A stretch of DNA of 64,000 bases, taken from NCBI RefSeq assembly GCF_002994635.1, contig NZ_PVNL01000032.1:16092-80091 (forward strand). Reading direction: 5' to 3'. The position numbers and the translations under genes were made by a program. Positions 38,595-49,400 of this stretch are shown here, one piece after another. Below the pieces are notes generated by a model. It was given only the letters and a program-made list of their open reading frames with translations. It searched no databases and was not told where the DNA came from. Each line of letters starts with the position of its first letter. The first letter of the stretch is position 1. Source of the stretch: Enhygromyxa salina. GTDB taxonomy: Bacteria > Myxococcota_A > Polyangia > Nannocystales > Nannocystaceae.

Positions 38595-39530
38595 ATGCGG
38601 AGGTTGGACCCTGCGAGTGGATTGAAGGTTTTTTGCGATCGAGCCAAGCTGAGCGAGGTGGAGGCGACCTTCGACTACGTGCCCCGGCTGCCCGATACCG
38701 AAACGGCGGCCTTCGAGCGGCTGCTCGTTTTGGCTCGAGGGCGGCGAGTGGTCGCGCTGACAGGCGCCGGCTGCAGCACCGAGTCGGGCATCCCCGACTA
38801 CCGGGGCGAGGGTACGCGGGCCCGGGCCCGCGATCCGATCCGTTTTGACACCTATGCCACTGACGCTGACGCGCGGGCTCGCTACTGGGCGCGTGCGGTC
38901 GTCGGTTGGCCGCGTTTTTCGAGCGCTCCTCCCAATCCGGTTCACCGTGCGCTCGCCAAGCTCGAGCAAGGCCGGCTGCTGCATGGGCTGATCACACAGA
39001 ACGTCGACCGCCTCCACCATGCCGCGGGCAGCCGCGATGTCATCGAGCTACACGGCGCGCTCGCGGACGTCCGCTGCCTCGAGTGTGGGACCTTCGAAGA
39101 CCGCGGTGACCTTCAAGCTCGTCTGCTCGCACTCAACCCAGGCTGGCTCGAGCGAGCCGAAGCCACACGGCTCGCCCCCGACGGCGACGCCGATTTCGAA
39201 CCGGATCGCGGCAGCTTTCGCGTCGCCGATTGCCTCGTGTGTGGAGGTGCGCTCAAGCCCAATGTCGTGTTTTTTGGTGAGCAGGTCCCCGCAGCGACCG
39301 TCGAGCGCGCCTATGCCCTGGTTGAAGCTGCCGAGCTCTTGTTGGTCCTCGGATCTTCGCTCGCGGTCTTCTCGGGGCTGCGGTTTGTCCGACGCGCGGC
39401 GGCCCAGGCGATTCCAATAGCGATCGTCACCGCGGGTCCAACCCGCGGCGACACACTCGCCAGCGTCAAGCTCGAGGCCCGGCTCGGCGAGTTGGTGCCT
39501 CGACTCGCGGATGCCCTCGGCCCTAGCTGA
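38595..39530 (+). CDS. Sir2-family NAD-dependent deacylase
   Basis: The 311-residue protein (ATG 38595) has the sirtuin Rossmann motifs [16 protein letters not shown] (NAD binding) and [21 protein letters not shown] (with the catalytic His). The zinc-binding pair CLECG and CLVCGG is present, with the following [11 protein letters not shown] motif, the normal site of the substrate groove. It removes acetyl or other acyl groups from lysines with NAD. The lengthened N-terminal 25 residues before the first NAD motif is unusual but not unique. An upstream in-frame ATG at 38463 would add an unlikely Pro/Cys-rich extension. The gene stands alone. Confidence 0.9.
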   Translation: MRRLDPASGLKVFCDRAKLSEVEATFDYVPRLPDTETAAFERLLVLARGRRVVALTGAGCSTESGIPDYRGEGTRARARDPIRFDTYATDADARARYWARAVVGWPRFSSAPPNPVHRALAKLEQGRLLHGLITQNVDRLHHAAGSRDVIELHGALADVRCLECGTFEDRGDLQARLLALNPGWLERAEATRLAPDGDADFEPDRGSFRVADCLVCGGALKPNVVFFGEQVPAATVERAYALVEAAELLLVLGSSLAVFSGLRFVRRAAAQAIPIAIVTAGPTRGDTLASVKLEARLGELVPRLADALGPS

Positions 39531-39894
39531 GGGGGGAACGTCGCCGAGAAGCTTTGGGCCGTGGACGGTCCGCATGCGTGGAGGCCTTCACCCGCGTTCT
39601 TGCGGCCGAACTGGGCCTTCGAAACATCCGTGCTCTCAGCCGGGGCCCGCATGCCGCACAGCCCGGGCGATCTCGGACGGTTGCATCGGCTGGCGGCCAG
39701 CGCCCGAAACAGCGCCCTTGGCGGTGGCTCCGAAACTGCGCGCCCTGATTGAACACGTCCGCCGCTGGCAGCGCTGACGAACAGCCAATGCTGTCTGAGA
39801 AGCATTGAAACAGATGTAAAGGATCGGTGCTTTGGGCTCATATCACCACGCCGTTTACCTCGGGCGCCCACGAGCTGAGCGCAGCTGGTCGGCT
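39531..39894. other. Intergenic region without an apparent gene
   Basis: About 360 bases lie between the sirtuin gene and the end of the hybrid histidine kinase gene. Open frames here are short or antisense, and I see no motif, hairpin or repeat worth naming. Confidence 0.4.
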
Positions 39895-42396
39895 TCAACC
39901 GTCCGTCGCCGACGCGGGCATCGCTGGCGGCGGCGCGGTCCCGCACGCGCGGGCGACCTCTGCTGCGAGTTGTTCCAACAGGAAGGGCTTGGGGAGAAAG
40001 CCGAACGCGCCCTGTTGGAGCATTGTCTCGACGGTGTGGTCACAGCTATAGCCCGAGGTCACGAGCACGCGCACGTCGGGGCACAGCTGCTTGAGGCGGA
40101 TGAAGGTGTCGAGGCCGTTGAGCTTTGGCATGATCAGATCGAGAATGACCAGATCAAAGTCCTGCGTGCGTCGCTCGAACAACGCGACCGCTGCGGCCCC
40201 GTCCGAGCAGGTGGTGATCACGTAGCCGAGCCCCTGTAAAAACTTGGCGGCGAACACCAGCACCATCTCCTCGTCATCGACGATCAGGATGTGGCCGTGC
40301 CCCATCACCCGCGGGCGGTCTGGGAGCGGCTGGTGGACGACGCTCTGTGACACCGTGGGGAACCGCATGGTGAAGCTGGTGCCCTTGTCCGGCTCGCTGT
40401 CGACGAGGATCTGCCCCCTGTGGCTCTGGACCGTGCCGTAGACCCCGGCGAGGCCCAGCCCCGTGCCCTTGCCGGGGGCCTTGGTCGAGAAGAAGGGCTC
40501 GAAGATGCGTTGTTGGATCTCGGGGCTCATGCCGACGCCGGTGTCGAGCACCTCGAGCTCGACGTGGTGTCCGGGCGTGACCTGCTGGGCGTGGGCCCGG
40601 CGGTAGACGTCGTCCAGACTCGGATTGCGGGTGCGAATGATGATCTGACCGCCATCGGGCATCGCGTCGCGGGCGTTGAGGCCGAGGTTGAGCAGGGCGT
40701 GATGCAGCTGCGAGGGATCGCCGAGCACGGTCGCCTCGTCGGCGCGCAGCTCCGTGGTGATCTGGATGCGCTTGTCGATAATTCGGGACAGCAGCAAGAC
40801 GACCTCGGCGATCAGCGCGTGGAGATCGACCGGGATCGATTGAATCCGTCCCTTGCGCGAGAACGCGAGCAGCTGCTTGGTGAGGTCAGCGGCCCGCTCG
40901 GATGCCTGGATGATCTGGTCAATCAGGCCGACGTCATCCTCGTCATCCTCATGATCATCATGAGGCTGATCGGCGCCGTCGGCTTCCAGTGACATCCTCA
41001 AGAGCTCGGCGTGGCCCATGATGCCCGCGAGGATGTTGTTGAAGTCATGCGCGACGCCGCCGGCGAGCTGACCGATCGCCTCCATCTTTTGGGCCTGGCG
41101 GAGCTGCGCTTGTAGTTCGTTCTCCTGGGTGCGGTCCACGATGCTGAACCGGACGATCAGCCCCTCCGACGAGGGCAGCCGAACCAGGCGCATCTTGCAT
41201 GAGACCTCCCGGCTGTTGCGGTACAGATAGACCCAATCGACGGTCGGCTTTGCGCCGCGTACCGCGAGTTCGACGAGCTCGGCGAGGGCCTCGGCCGACC
41301 GGCGGCCGCTGGGTTGGAGGGTCGGGCTCAAGTCGTCGAGGTCGCTGGCCCGCAGCTCATCCATGGACAACCCGAACAGCAGCAGGGCGTTCTCGTTGGC
41401 GTCGACGAAGCGCCCGGCGTGCACGTCCATCAGGACCAGCGCCTCTGGGGCGTTCTCGATCACGGTGCGGAGTCGGGCCTCGCTCTGGCTCAGGGCGTCC
41501 TCGGCGAGCCTGCGAGAGATGGCGATGCCGGCCAGCCGCGCCATCGCCCGAACGTAGTCGAGGTCGGTGTCCTCCGGCGCGCGCGGCTCTCGGTAGTACA
41601 TGGCGAAGGTGCCCAGCACCTCGTCGTTGGCGTCGAGGATCGGCTCGGACCAGCACGCCCCGAACGCGCCGAGCTTCACCAATGGCTGGTACGACGCCCA
41701 GTAGGGGTGTTGCCTGACGTCCTCGACGACCACCCGCTTGCCCGTCGCCGCCGCCGTCCCGCAGCTGCCCACGCCCGGGGCGATCACGAGGCCCTCGAGC
41801 TCCGCGCTGTAGGCCGGTGGCAGGCTTGGTGCGGCGCCCTGGTGGAGCGTGCGTTTGTCGGCGGACACCAGCAGCACCGAGGCGCGCACGTCTGGGTTCA
41901 CGGCCTCGGCCCGCGCCACGATCTCGCCGAGGACATTGGACAGCGGTTCGTGCATTGCGACCATCTCGAGCACGTGGGCGTGAGCTTCTTGGATCTCCCG
42001 GTGCCGCCGCTGTTCGCTGACGTCGATGATCTGTGCGAGCCAGTAGATGGGGTCGCCCCGCTCCGTTCGGATTGGCGTCGTGCTGACCAGCGCGTAGAGG
42101 ATGGCACCGGACTTGCGGACGTAGCGCCTCTCGACGCTGGCCGCTCCTCGCGTCTCCGCGAGCATGCGATCGGCCAGCGCGTGGTTGGTTGCGATGTCGT
42201 CGGGATGGGTGACATCCGCGATCTGGCGCCCAAGCAGCTCGACCCGAGAGTATCCGAGCATGGTGCACAGGGCCGCGTTCACCTCGATCAATCGCCCATC
42301 GGGCTGGATCCGCGCCATGCCGAGCGGGTTGGTCTCGAAGAACACCTCCATCTCGCTGGCATTCACGAGCGGGTCTGGTATCTCACTGGCATTCAC
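39895..42396 (-). CDS. Cytoplasmic hybrid histidine kinase (PAS-GAF-PAS-HisKA-HATPase-REC)
   Basis: The 833-residue protein has a PAS domain (residues 18-130), a GAF domain (about 145-305, with [20 protein letters not shown]), a second PAS (about 310-425), a HisKA dimerisation domain with [19 protein letters not shown] (phospho-His near 455), an acidic insertion (DDHEDDEDD), a HATPase_c domain (with [11 protein letters not shown] and [11 protein letters not shown]) and a C-terminal receiver domain ([21 protein letters not shown], with a phospho-Asp in LDLIMP). No transmembrane segment is visible. The N-terminus is duplicated: two copies of PDPLVNASE, so the first ATG may be recent. The gene is monocistronic as seen. 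Confidence 0.9.
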   Translation of the reverse strand: MNASEIPDPLVNASEMEVFFETNPLGMARIQPDGRLIEVNAALCTMLGYSRVELLGRQIADVTHPDDIATNHALADRMLAETRGAASVERRYVRKSGAILYALVSTTPIRTERGDPIYWLAQIIDVSEQRRHREIQEAHAHVLEMVAMHEPLSNVLGEIVARAEAVNPDVRASVLLVSADKRTLHQGAAPSLPPAYSAELEGLVIAPGVGSCGTAAATGKRVVVEDVRQHPYWASYQPLVKLGAFGACWSEPILDANDEVLGTFAMYYREPRAPEDTDLDYVRAMARLAGIAISRRLAEDALSQSEARLRTVIENAPEALVLMDVHAGRFVDANENALLLFGLSMDELRASDLDDLSPTLQPSGRRSAEALAELVELAVRGAKPTVDWVYLYRNSREVSCKMRLVRLPSSEGLIVRFSIVDRTQENELQAQLRQAQKMEAIGQLAGGVAHDFNNILAGIMGHAELLRMSLEADGADQPHDDHEDDEDDVGLIDQIIQASERAADLTKQLLAFSRKGRIQSIPVDLHALIAEVVLLLSRIIDKRIQITTELRADEATVLGDPSQLHHALLNLGLNARDAMPDGGQIIIRTRNPSLDDVYRRAHAQQVTPGHHVELEVLDTGVGMSPEIQQRIFEPFFSTKAPGKGTGLGLAGVYGTVQSHRGQILVDSEPDKGTSFTMRFPTVSQSVVHQPLPDRPRVMGHGHILIVDDEEMVLVFAAKFLQGLGYVITTCSDGAAAVALFERRTQDFDLVILDLIMPKLNGLDTFIRLKQLCPDVRVLVTSGYSCDHTVETMLQQGAFGFLPKPFLLEQLAAEVARACGTAPPPAMPASATDG

Positions 42397-42420
42397 GAGC
42401 GGGTCTGGTGGTGGGTATCT
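42359..42420 (-). repeat. 30-bp tandem duplication at the kinase start codon
   Basis: Two adjacent copies of a 30-base unit overlap the translation start of the hybrid kinase; the second copy encodes [10 protein letters not shown] and the first lies partly upstream of the ATG. The copies differ only at one or two bases, so the duplication is recent. It gives the gene two possible start sites. Confidence 0.8.
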
Positions 42421-42728
42421 TCGTCAAGATAAACTCGCGGTGGTCGTAGCTGATGTTCGGTAGGGTCGCAACTTCGCTGGGCGCGTCGAGCGAGGGGACC
42501 AACGGCGACTGAAGCGCCGTGCGGCCGCTCGTCTGAGATTGTCGTCAGTAGACCACACAGCCATGCCGATAGCGTCTCGCAACGCGACCACGTCGAACCA
42601 AACGAGTGTTGGCTGGCGGTGACCCTCGACAGGCGTGAGAAAACCGAGGCATGCGTCGCCTCGATTGGTTGCGAGCCTCGCTGTTGGCCGGCTTGACCGG
42701 ATGTGGCGGCCGACGGAAGGCCAGACGA
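42397..42728. other. Intergenic region upstream of the hybrid kinase
   Basis: This 330-base segment should contain the kinase promoter. A plus-strand frame beginning at 42651 has an N-terminus like a lipoprotein signal (LLAGLTGCGG), but the rest is Arg-rich and overlaps the metallopeptidase fragment, so I did not call it. Nothing else is recognisable. Confidence 0.35.
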
Positions 42729-42989
42729 TCACGAGCATGGGCTCGGGCCCCGTTCATTGTAGTGACGGCGCCGCATCACCTTCGTGCGTGCTCCCATGAT
42801 GGAGTCTTTGTCGATTCCGGCCACCGCCCCATCGGTGTTCACCGTCGAATCGACGGTAGGTGCCCCTTTGTACTCGTCGGCGGTCCCCGGATGATGACCG
42901 AACTCGTGTGCATACGTGCTCAGGTGATCGTCATGTGGCCAGGCGGGCCAGAGATCTCGGGCGCGGAAATGAACAACGACATGGCTCAT
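42729..42989 (-). pseudogene. Zinc-metallopeptidase fragment
   Basis: The 86-residue frame from the ATG at 42989 contains DDHLSTYAHEFGHHPG followed by TADEYKG, and later DSIMGARTKV with MRRRHY. This order (HExxH, DEY, SIM..., RHY) is that of zincin-like metallopeptidases associated with polymorphic or contractile-injection loci. The protein is much shorter than such enzymes, has no upstream domains, and sits against a LysR fragment, so it is a remnant rather than a working gene. An intact gene would have additional N-terminal sequence. Confidence 0.55.
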
Positions 42990-43080
42990 GCGCCGGTCAC
43001 GACCGCGGTCGCCGGGTAGCGGTTGGAGAGGCTGTCGACGGGGATGCCATGATCGAGCAAGAAGGCCGCGACTGGGGCGG

Positions 43081-43443
43081 GTGGTGATCGACGCCGCCGG
43101 GTTGCCGCGCGATTGGTTCTTGACCGGGCCGGACGGTGCCCAGGTGGCGCTGACGAGCGAGCCCGTGGTGACCGTGGGTGAGCCGCTGATGGCGGTGTCC
43201 GTGCTGCGCAACGGCCTGCGCCGCGGGGTTGCGCTGCTGCCCGATCTCTACGGCGCCAGGCAGGTGGCCGAAGGGACCTTCATACGACTCCTGCCCAACT
43301 TCCAGGGCGAGACGATCGAGGTTTTCGCAACCTATCCGCCGCGGCGCGCCAGCGTGCCGGCCGTGCGCGCCTTCATCGATCTGCTCGTCGAAGCGGCCGT
43401 GCGCTACCAGACGGCGCTCGCCGAGCCCTCCCCGCCGCCATGA
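43081..43443 (+). pseudogene. LysR-type regulator C-terminal fragment
   Basis: The frame reads through the end of a LysR substrate-binding domain: LRRGVALLPDLYGARQVAEG, then FIRLLPNF and VFATYPPRRASVPAVRAF, with IDLLVEAA at the end. These are the typical final strands and helix of the family. The winged helix-turn-helix DNA-binding domain, normally about 60 residues at the N-terminus, is absent and no start codon fits. It is a truncated relic. The previous frame overlaps the metallopeptidase fragment on the other strand. Confidence 0.7.
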
Positions 43444-43460
43444 CCCTGCGGCAGCTGCGT

Positions 43461-43739
43461 TCATGCTGCGGGCCGTCCCTGTCCCGCATTCGGCAAGGAG
43501 GCGCCACTCGTGGTCCCTCCTCGTGCAGGAGTCCACCGGGACATCGCGCGACGCACCTTGCCGTCGGCGCCGACAGTGAGGCCGCTCGGACCGAACGCGA
43601 CCTCATGCGTCTGAAGCTCGGTCCCGAGGCGCTCGGGGTCGCTGATCCACGCGATGTGCTCCTGCGTCTCCGCGAGCAACTCGCTCGAGACGTCCAACGC
43701 GACGACACCGAGGGCCGCGCCGCACAAGCCAGACTGCAA
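43461..43739 (-). CDS. Hypothetical protein fragment
   Basis: This 92-residue frame contains a natural-looking stretch SELLAETQEHIAWISDPERLG followed by a GTELQTHEVAFGPSGLTVGADG segment that could be a beta-rich domain. No signal peptide or clear ribosome binding site is visible. It lies between decayed genes, so it may be the remnant of a longer protein. The family was not recognised. Coding is uncertain. Confidence 0.3.
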   Translation of the reverse strand: MQSGLCGAALGVVALDVSSELLAETQEHIAWISDPERLGTELQTHEVAFGPSGLTVGADGKVRRAMSRWTPARGGTTSGASLPNAGQGRPAA

Positions 43740-43782
43740 AACGAGCAGCTTGCTAGAGCCTGCGCATGGCTACAATTTGCCC

Positions 43783-44046
43783 ATGTTCACCAAAACAATT
43801 CTGTTCGCGCTTCTCGCCGCTTGCGGCGTCAACTCCGACATCACCCCGGACGCCCCCGAGGACATCGAGGCTCCCGAGGATGATCTCGTGGAGCAGCTCT
43901 TCTGCTGTGAGTCGGTCGACCCCAAAACCGCAAGCGGTGAAGGGTGCAAGATCCTTCCGAAAGAGCACATCCTGCTGTGCCAGACCATACTGGCATGTGG
44001 TGATGTCTGGACCCTCGACAACGGAAAGGCCACGTGCGGCAAGTGA
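43783..44046 (+). CDS. Small Cys-containing lipoprotein
   Basis: The protein has 87 residues. The ATG at 43783 gives MFTKTILFALLAACGV, a short lipoprotein signal with the lipobox LAAC. The mature part is acidic at first (DITPDAPEDIEAPEDD) and then has a Cys-rich domain (FCCESVDPKT, EGCKI, LLCQTILACGDVW and TCGK), probably with several disulphides. I do not recognise the family. The short signal, acidic linker and Cys pattern match other lipoproteins in the window. It stands alone next to the decayed region. Confidence 0.65.
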   Translation: MFTKTILFALLAACGVNSDITPDAPEDIEAPEDDLVEQLFCCESVDPKTASGEGCKILPKEHILLCQTILACGDVWTLDNGKATCGK

Positions 44047-44238
44047 GCGACGACGTAGAAGGTCTCGGCCCCATATTGGTAGAGGACGGGGAACTGGACT
44101 CATTGGCTGAGTTGGATGTGATGGCGTGGCGAAGCGCATCGACGCATGCCCGGTGCAGCTCATCTCGAGTGTCGGACGCGACCTGTTGGTCAAGATGTGC
44201 TTTGGCACGCGTAGATGGTCGCGCAGGTTGGCGTGCGG

Positions 44239-44278
44239 CTCGTGTCACGGCCAATCGCGCGTGGTGACGATCACCTGG
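44239..44278. repeat. Dispersed repeat, second copy
   Basis: This sequence, which covers the last bases of the UvrD-like gene and the adjacent intergenic, is the counterpart of 28209-28246. The two differ by a two-base indel and a few substitutions. Its function is unknown. Confidence 0.55.
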
Positions 44279-46457
44279 TCAACGCCGAAGCCTCGCCGCA
44301 GCCGGTCACGACCAGCACGTCCCGAGCCCGAGTCGCGGCCACATACAGCAGCTTGCGCTCACCTTCGTCATACAGCGCCTTGGCCTTGGGGTCCCGGGTC
44401 GCGTAGGCGCTGTCTTCATACGGCATGTTGCCCTCGTGGATCCCAGCTAGGATCACGCGCGGAAACTCGAGACCCTTGACGCGGTGCATGTTGGCGACGC
44501 GGACCAAATTGGGCAGCTTGTCGGTCGTCTCTGTCTGGATCAGCGTGGTCTCGACGCCACGCGCGGCGAGGGCCGGGATGTACGAGTCGTTGATCAGGTA
44601 CTTGGTCCGCGCGGCCACACAGATCTCAGATGGCTCGACGCCGTCGGCGATCCACGCTTGGATCAGCCCGGCGATGTACTCGACCTCGTCCTCGATGCCG
44701 TCGAACAGCCGCAGCTCGGGCGCGTCGCCGAGCCGCAGCGAGCGCTCACCGGCGAGGGAGTCGGTGCCCTCATCGAGATCGTCGACGTCGAGGTCGCGCA
44801 AGGTTGCGACGGCCCAGTTGCGGATATTCTGGGTGGTCCGGTAGTTGATCCGAAGCTTGCGCGAGCGTCGGCCGCGGATGCTGATCCCACACCGACCCAG
44901 CGACGCCTTGTGCCCATAGATGCGCTGGTGAGGATCGCCGACGACAAAGATGTCGTTGGGGCCGGGGGCCACGAGGGCGCGCAGGAGCTCGAGATCGGCG
45001 GTGCGAAAGTCCTGGACCTCATCGGCGATCACGCTGACGAAGCCCGACGAGGCCGAGGGGTCAGCGAGCGCGAACCGGGCCTCGCGGATGACGTCGGCGT
45101 GCTCGCTGAGGCCGGCGAGATCGAGCTGCTGTCGGTACTCGGCGAGGACCTTCCAGACCTCGCGCCGCTGGCCGCGGCTGAGTCGCTTGCCGCGGCCGGC
45201 CCGGCGCGCGCGTAGGTACTCCGCCTCGCTGGTGACGTTCTGGGCCTGCACGACCCGCGACCACTCTTCTTTGTAGAACACGTCGCCGAACTCGAGGCTG
45301 TGGGCGCCCAGGGCCCGCTGCCAGGCGGTGGCGCTCTGCTTGTTGGTGGCGCTGCGCTCGAGCTTGACGCCGCGGGCCGCGAGCACGTCGCGGGCGACCT
45401 CTTGCAGGTGCTTGACGTCGATCCGCTCGAACTCGGTCCCACACATGCGGCGCAGGTTCTCGCGGATGTCGGCGGCCAAGTTGCTGGTGAAGGTGGTCAG
45501 CAAGATCCGCTGGCCGGGCTCGGTGAAGATCTGCTTGGCGAGGTACCGGGCTCGGTGCATGGCGACCACGGTCTTGCCGGTGCCGGCGCCGCCCAGGACC
45601 CGCGCCGACCCGTTGCTGTGCATGGACACGAGCTTGGCCTGGCTGGGGTGGAGGAACACTCGCCATTGCTCGAGCGGGGCGGCGAGCATGGCCGCGAGCT
45701 CGGCGTCGTCCTCGAGCAGCTTGAACGCGCGCTTGGATTGATCGCGGGTCAGAGACTCGGCGAAGTCGTCGACGTCGACCGGCTCGACCGCGACGTCGAC
45801 CTGGCCCGGCTCGGTCCGCCGGTCGAGCTCGTCGAGGGTCTCGTCTACGGTGAAGCCAGCGGCGAGCAGGTACAGCGCGTCGGCGGCTTCGTCGGGCAGG
45901 TACGGGGCGAGCTCGTCGAGGTTGATCTCGGTCCGCAAGGCTCGGACCGCGGGCAGCAGCGGCTCGGGCACGCCGAACAACAACAGATCTTCGGTCTGGT
46001 GGCCCGCAAACAAGAAGCCCGCCGGGATCGCCGACTCGTTGAGCTCGACGCGGCCGACCAGGCTGTCTGAGGCCGGCGGCGCGCTGAGTTGGCTGGCCTC
46101 GCCCTCGACCTCGCGGGGCTCGTAGACCTGAAAGGTGCCGGTGAAGCGGTTGACCTCGAACACCTTGTTGCGGGCCCACTCGAGCGCCTCATCGTGGTTG
46201 TCGACCCAGACCAGCAGGTACACGTCGTCCTTGGGCGGGTGGATGACGATCGCCCGGTACTGCTGGGTGATCCGCACGCTGCGGACCTTGGGGTCGCGCA
46301 TACCCTTGGGCTTCTTGTACTTGATCGAGTCCGAGCGGGGGTCGGCTCGGAATTTGTCGATCCAGGCCCGCACGCTCCGCTGCTGCTGCTTGGCCAGGCG
46401 CGAGTAGCCGCGCAAGAAGTCGGCCGACATCGCTACTCGAACGTCATGCATGGTCAT
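44271..46457 (-). CDS. UvrD-like helicase with N-terminal RelE/ParE-like domain
   Basis: The 728-residue protein has an N-terminal domain (about 5-100) that resembles RelE/ParE toxins: [20 protein letters not shown] then [12 protein letters not shown] and [17 protein letters not shown] followed by [17 protein letters not shown]. After a linker comes a superfamily 1 helicase with Walker [10 protein letters not shown] (residues 288-296), IADEVQDF (Walker B, about 478-484), GDPHQRIYG (about 507-515), and C-terminal motifs HRVKGLEFP and [10 protein letters not shown]. It should unwind DNA 3'-5'. The toxin-like domain may be a nuclease or docking element; its catalytic residues cannot be confirmed. 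The start overlaps the stop of the giant helicase by four bases (ATGA), so the two are one operon. Confidence 0.85.
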   Translation of the reverse strand: MTMHDVRVAMSADFLRGYSRLAKQQQRSVRAWIDKFRADPRSDSIKYKKPKGMRDPKVRSVRITQQYRAIVIHPPKDDVYLLVWVDNHDEALEWARNKVFEVNRFTGTFQVYEPREVEGEASQLSAPPASDSLVGRVELNESAIPAGFLFAGHQTEDLLLFGVPEPLLPAVRALRTEINLDELAPYLPDEAADALYLLAAGFTVDETLDELDRRTEPGQVDVAVEPVDVDDFAESLTRDQSKRAFKLLEDDAELAAMLAAPLEQWRVFLHPSQAKLVSMHSNGSARVLGGAGTGKTVVAMHRARYLAKQIFTEPGQRILLTTFTSNLAADIRENLRRMCGTEFERIDVKHLQEVARDVLAARGVKLERSATNKQSATAWQRALGAHSLEFGDVFYKEEWSRVVQAQNVTSEAEYLRARRAGRGKRLSRGQRREVWKVLAEYRQQLDLAGLSEHADVIREARFALADPSASSGFVSVIADEVQDFRTADLELLRALVAPGPNDIFVVGDPHQRIYGHKASLGRCGISIRGRRSRKLRINYRTTQNIRNWAVATLRDLDVDDLDEGTDSLAGERSLRLGDAPELRLFDGIEDEVEYIAGLIQAWIADGVEPSEICVAARTKYLINDSYIPALAARGVETTLIQTETTDKLPNLVRVANMHRVKGLEFPRVILAGIHEGNMPYEDSAYATRDPKAKALYDEGERKLLYVAATRARDVLVVTGCGEASALTR

Positions 46458-49400
46458 GCTTGGTCACTCCGCTTGGACAAGAACGCAACGATCGCGGTGG
46501 GATCGTCGGCGATGGGATCGAACAGCGCCCAGCCGTGGGCTTGAAACCGCTGGCGCTCGCGCTCGCGGGCGTCGATCAACAGGGCGACCCGCAGCTCGGG
46601 CCACAGCAGATCGACGTCGAGCTCGCGGTCGCCCAGCACGAACTCCTCGGTCGGCTCATCGGGCGCGGGCAGCTCGGCCTCGGACAGGCGCCGAAACAAC
46701 CCGGCGCACTCGGGATAGTCGTGGGCCAAGCTCGCGAGCTCGGCCCGCAGCCCCGCGGCTGGTTCGGCGATCGGGGGTGGCTCGGGCTCGGGTTGGGGTG
46801 GCTCCGGCGCGCCCTCGCTGGCGATCAGCCGCTCGCTGCTGGTCACGTGGACGTCGTGAAATTGCAGCAGGTTCCAGGCCTGCAAGAACGCCCGCCACTG
46901 CTCGGCGTAGCCCTCGCTGCGGCGCTGGTCCTGGGCGTCGAACAGCCGCAAGCTGAACTGGATCTGGCCAAAGTCACCCGCGGCGAGGGCCTGGCGGCTG
47001 ACGGTGGACAACAGGTGGCTGTGGCCGCGCGTGCGCCACGACGCGAGCTCGGTGCCGTTGGGGTGGGTGCTCAGCTCGGTGCTCGCTGGCGGCTGGCGAG
47101 CCTCGCGGATAGCCGCGCGCGCGGCCGAGATCGCGGCGGCGTCGCGGGTCTCGGACAGCTTCATGGTCGAGAGCCCCAAGCACACCGCGCTGGCTCCAAA
47201 CAGCCGTTCGTCGGGGTTCTCGAGCCAGCGCAGCAGCAGCGAGAAGCTCTCCGTCAGGCCCAGCTCGCGCTCGGGCGCGGGGCTGCCGGGCTTGGTCACG
47301 GCCAGGGCCTTGGTCAGCTTGTCAAAGGTCCGGGTGTCGATCTTGGCGAGCAGCGGCGCGACTCCCTGCCCGCCCTCGAGCGCGACGGCGACGTCGGCCC
47401 AGGTCAGCGACCAGACCCAGTAGCGGTCGCTGGGCGCGAGGCTGTGCGACATGGCCAGCAACGCGGCGCGCTTGCGGATGTCGTCCTCGACCCGCGACAC
47501 CGCAGCGTCGGGCTGCACGTGAAACGCGAAGCCATCGGTGAACACGGCCACGCGCCGGGTCTCACGGCCGACCGGGACCAACACGAAGTCGGGCTTGCTG
47601 GCCACGTGCACGCCGTCGCGCGAGCCGACGTTGATCTGCGGCCGCAGCTCCCAGGCCAGCTGGGCGTCGACGGTGATCCGCCAGCTCTGCTTGCCCTGAT
47701 GCACGCCGTCGCTCCAGCGCCAGCCCCGAGCCTCGACGGCGGCCCGCAGCGCGGTGACAAACCGACGCTCGAGCTCGCTCTCGAGCACCGAGTCGAGGTT
47801 GACCTCGGACAGCGAGGCGACCGTCTTGATCAGCGGCTGACCGGCGACGACGGTCTCGAACAGCGCGAGCGCCCGGGCCCGCGAGATCGACTGCAGATCC
47901 CGCTGATGCTGGTGGGCATAGACGCAGCGGTAGCAGCCGTCGCGCCCGTCCATGCTCACGCAGCGGCAGCGCTTCATCGCGTCGATCGCCAGGCGCATGA
48001 CCACGAACAGCTGACCCTGGCGCCACAGCTCGGACAGGTAGCCGGTGCCGCCCGGGACCGTGTCGTAGATGACCAAGAATCGCCGGCGGGTGTCGCCCGA
48101 CGGCTCGGACATCACGGTGACCTTGAGGTGGATCGGCTGGCCGCCGAATTTCTTGCGAAACCCCAGCTGCAGCGCGGCCCGGAACGAGTTGACGATCTCG
48201 TTGACCTCGTGGTCGGCGACCGGCAGCAGCACCTTGATCGCCTCGGAGGTGTTGTGGCGGTACAGGCCCACATGGACGAAGCGCTCGGGCTCGCCGCCGG
48301 TCCTGACCTTGCACCACGGCAGGTGGGCGCGGCGGCCCCCGTCAGCTCGACCATGATCGTGCGGGGTCTGGGCCCGGCCGCAGCTCGAGCACACCTCGAA
48401 GCCCGGCTGCTCGACGGCCTGCCCGGCGATCGGCGTGGGCCCGCCGAGCTCCCAGGTCCGACCGAAGTTGATCTCGCGCAGGGTCGCGCGGGGCATCAGC
48501 TCGTAGCCAAACACGAAGTCGTCGGCCTCGATCAGCCGGGCCTCGCCCAGCTCGCTGCCGGGCTCGGCCTCGATCAGCTCGACGACGCGGTACGACTCTT
48601 GGCTCCGCTCTTCGCTCTCGTCGGCGGTGCTGGCCTCGAGCACCGAGGTCGTCGACCAGGCCCGACGAAACTCGATCAGCTGGCGCCGCTGGCCCTGATC
48701 CTTCCAGCTGAGGTCGTGGCAGCTGGGGCAGCTCGCGGCGACCGGGGCCTCGGTCTCGAGCTCGAGCTCGCAGTGGTTGCACTTGGCACAAAACCGCCAG
48801 GTCTCGACGGTGGGGGCTTGCTTGCTGCCCAGGTCGAGCTGGGTGATCTGGATCTTGCGGCCCTCGGCGTAGAAGCTGTTGAACGGGGCAAACTCGCGCA
48901 GCGCCGCGTGAGCCGGGCGCATGTACTCGGCCCGTTGTCGCGCGCTGATCTTGGCTGGCTTGGCGTGGGCGCTGGCGTCGGGATCTCGGATCCCCAGCAA
49001 GGTCGCGCGCAGGGTCACGCCGGGCTCGGGGAACGCATAGTTTGGCAGCACGCCCGCGTCGGTCAGCACGTTGAGCGGGTACTTCTCGCTGAGCGCGTCG
49101 AGCAGGCGGTCGTAGGCCCGCAGCGCGTCGTCGATCTCGGCGATCTCGAGCTCGGCCGAGGCGCCCGGCTCTTCGGGGTGCACGGTCGCAACACCGGGGT
49201 CGGCGACCAGCGCGGCCTTGCGCTGCTTGAGCGCCTCGCGACGCTTGCGCAGCTCGAGCCGCTCGAGCTCGACGCTGGCGAACGCGGCCCTGATCCGCTC
49301 GGGCACCTCTTGCGCCCGGATCTGTCGGCGCAGCTCCAGCGCGATCTCGGTCCAGGCCGGGTGCTGCTCGGGGTCGCGGCCGAACGCGGCCAGGAACTCC

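Noticed and set aside
42651..43019. A plus-strand frame starting MRRLDWLRASLLAGLTGCGG, like a lipoprotein
   Set aside because: The signal-like start is attractive, but the remainder is Arg-rich and overlaps the minus-strand metallopeptidase fragment, which has a specific zinc motif.
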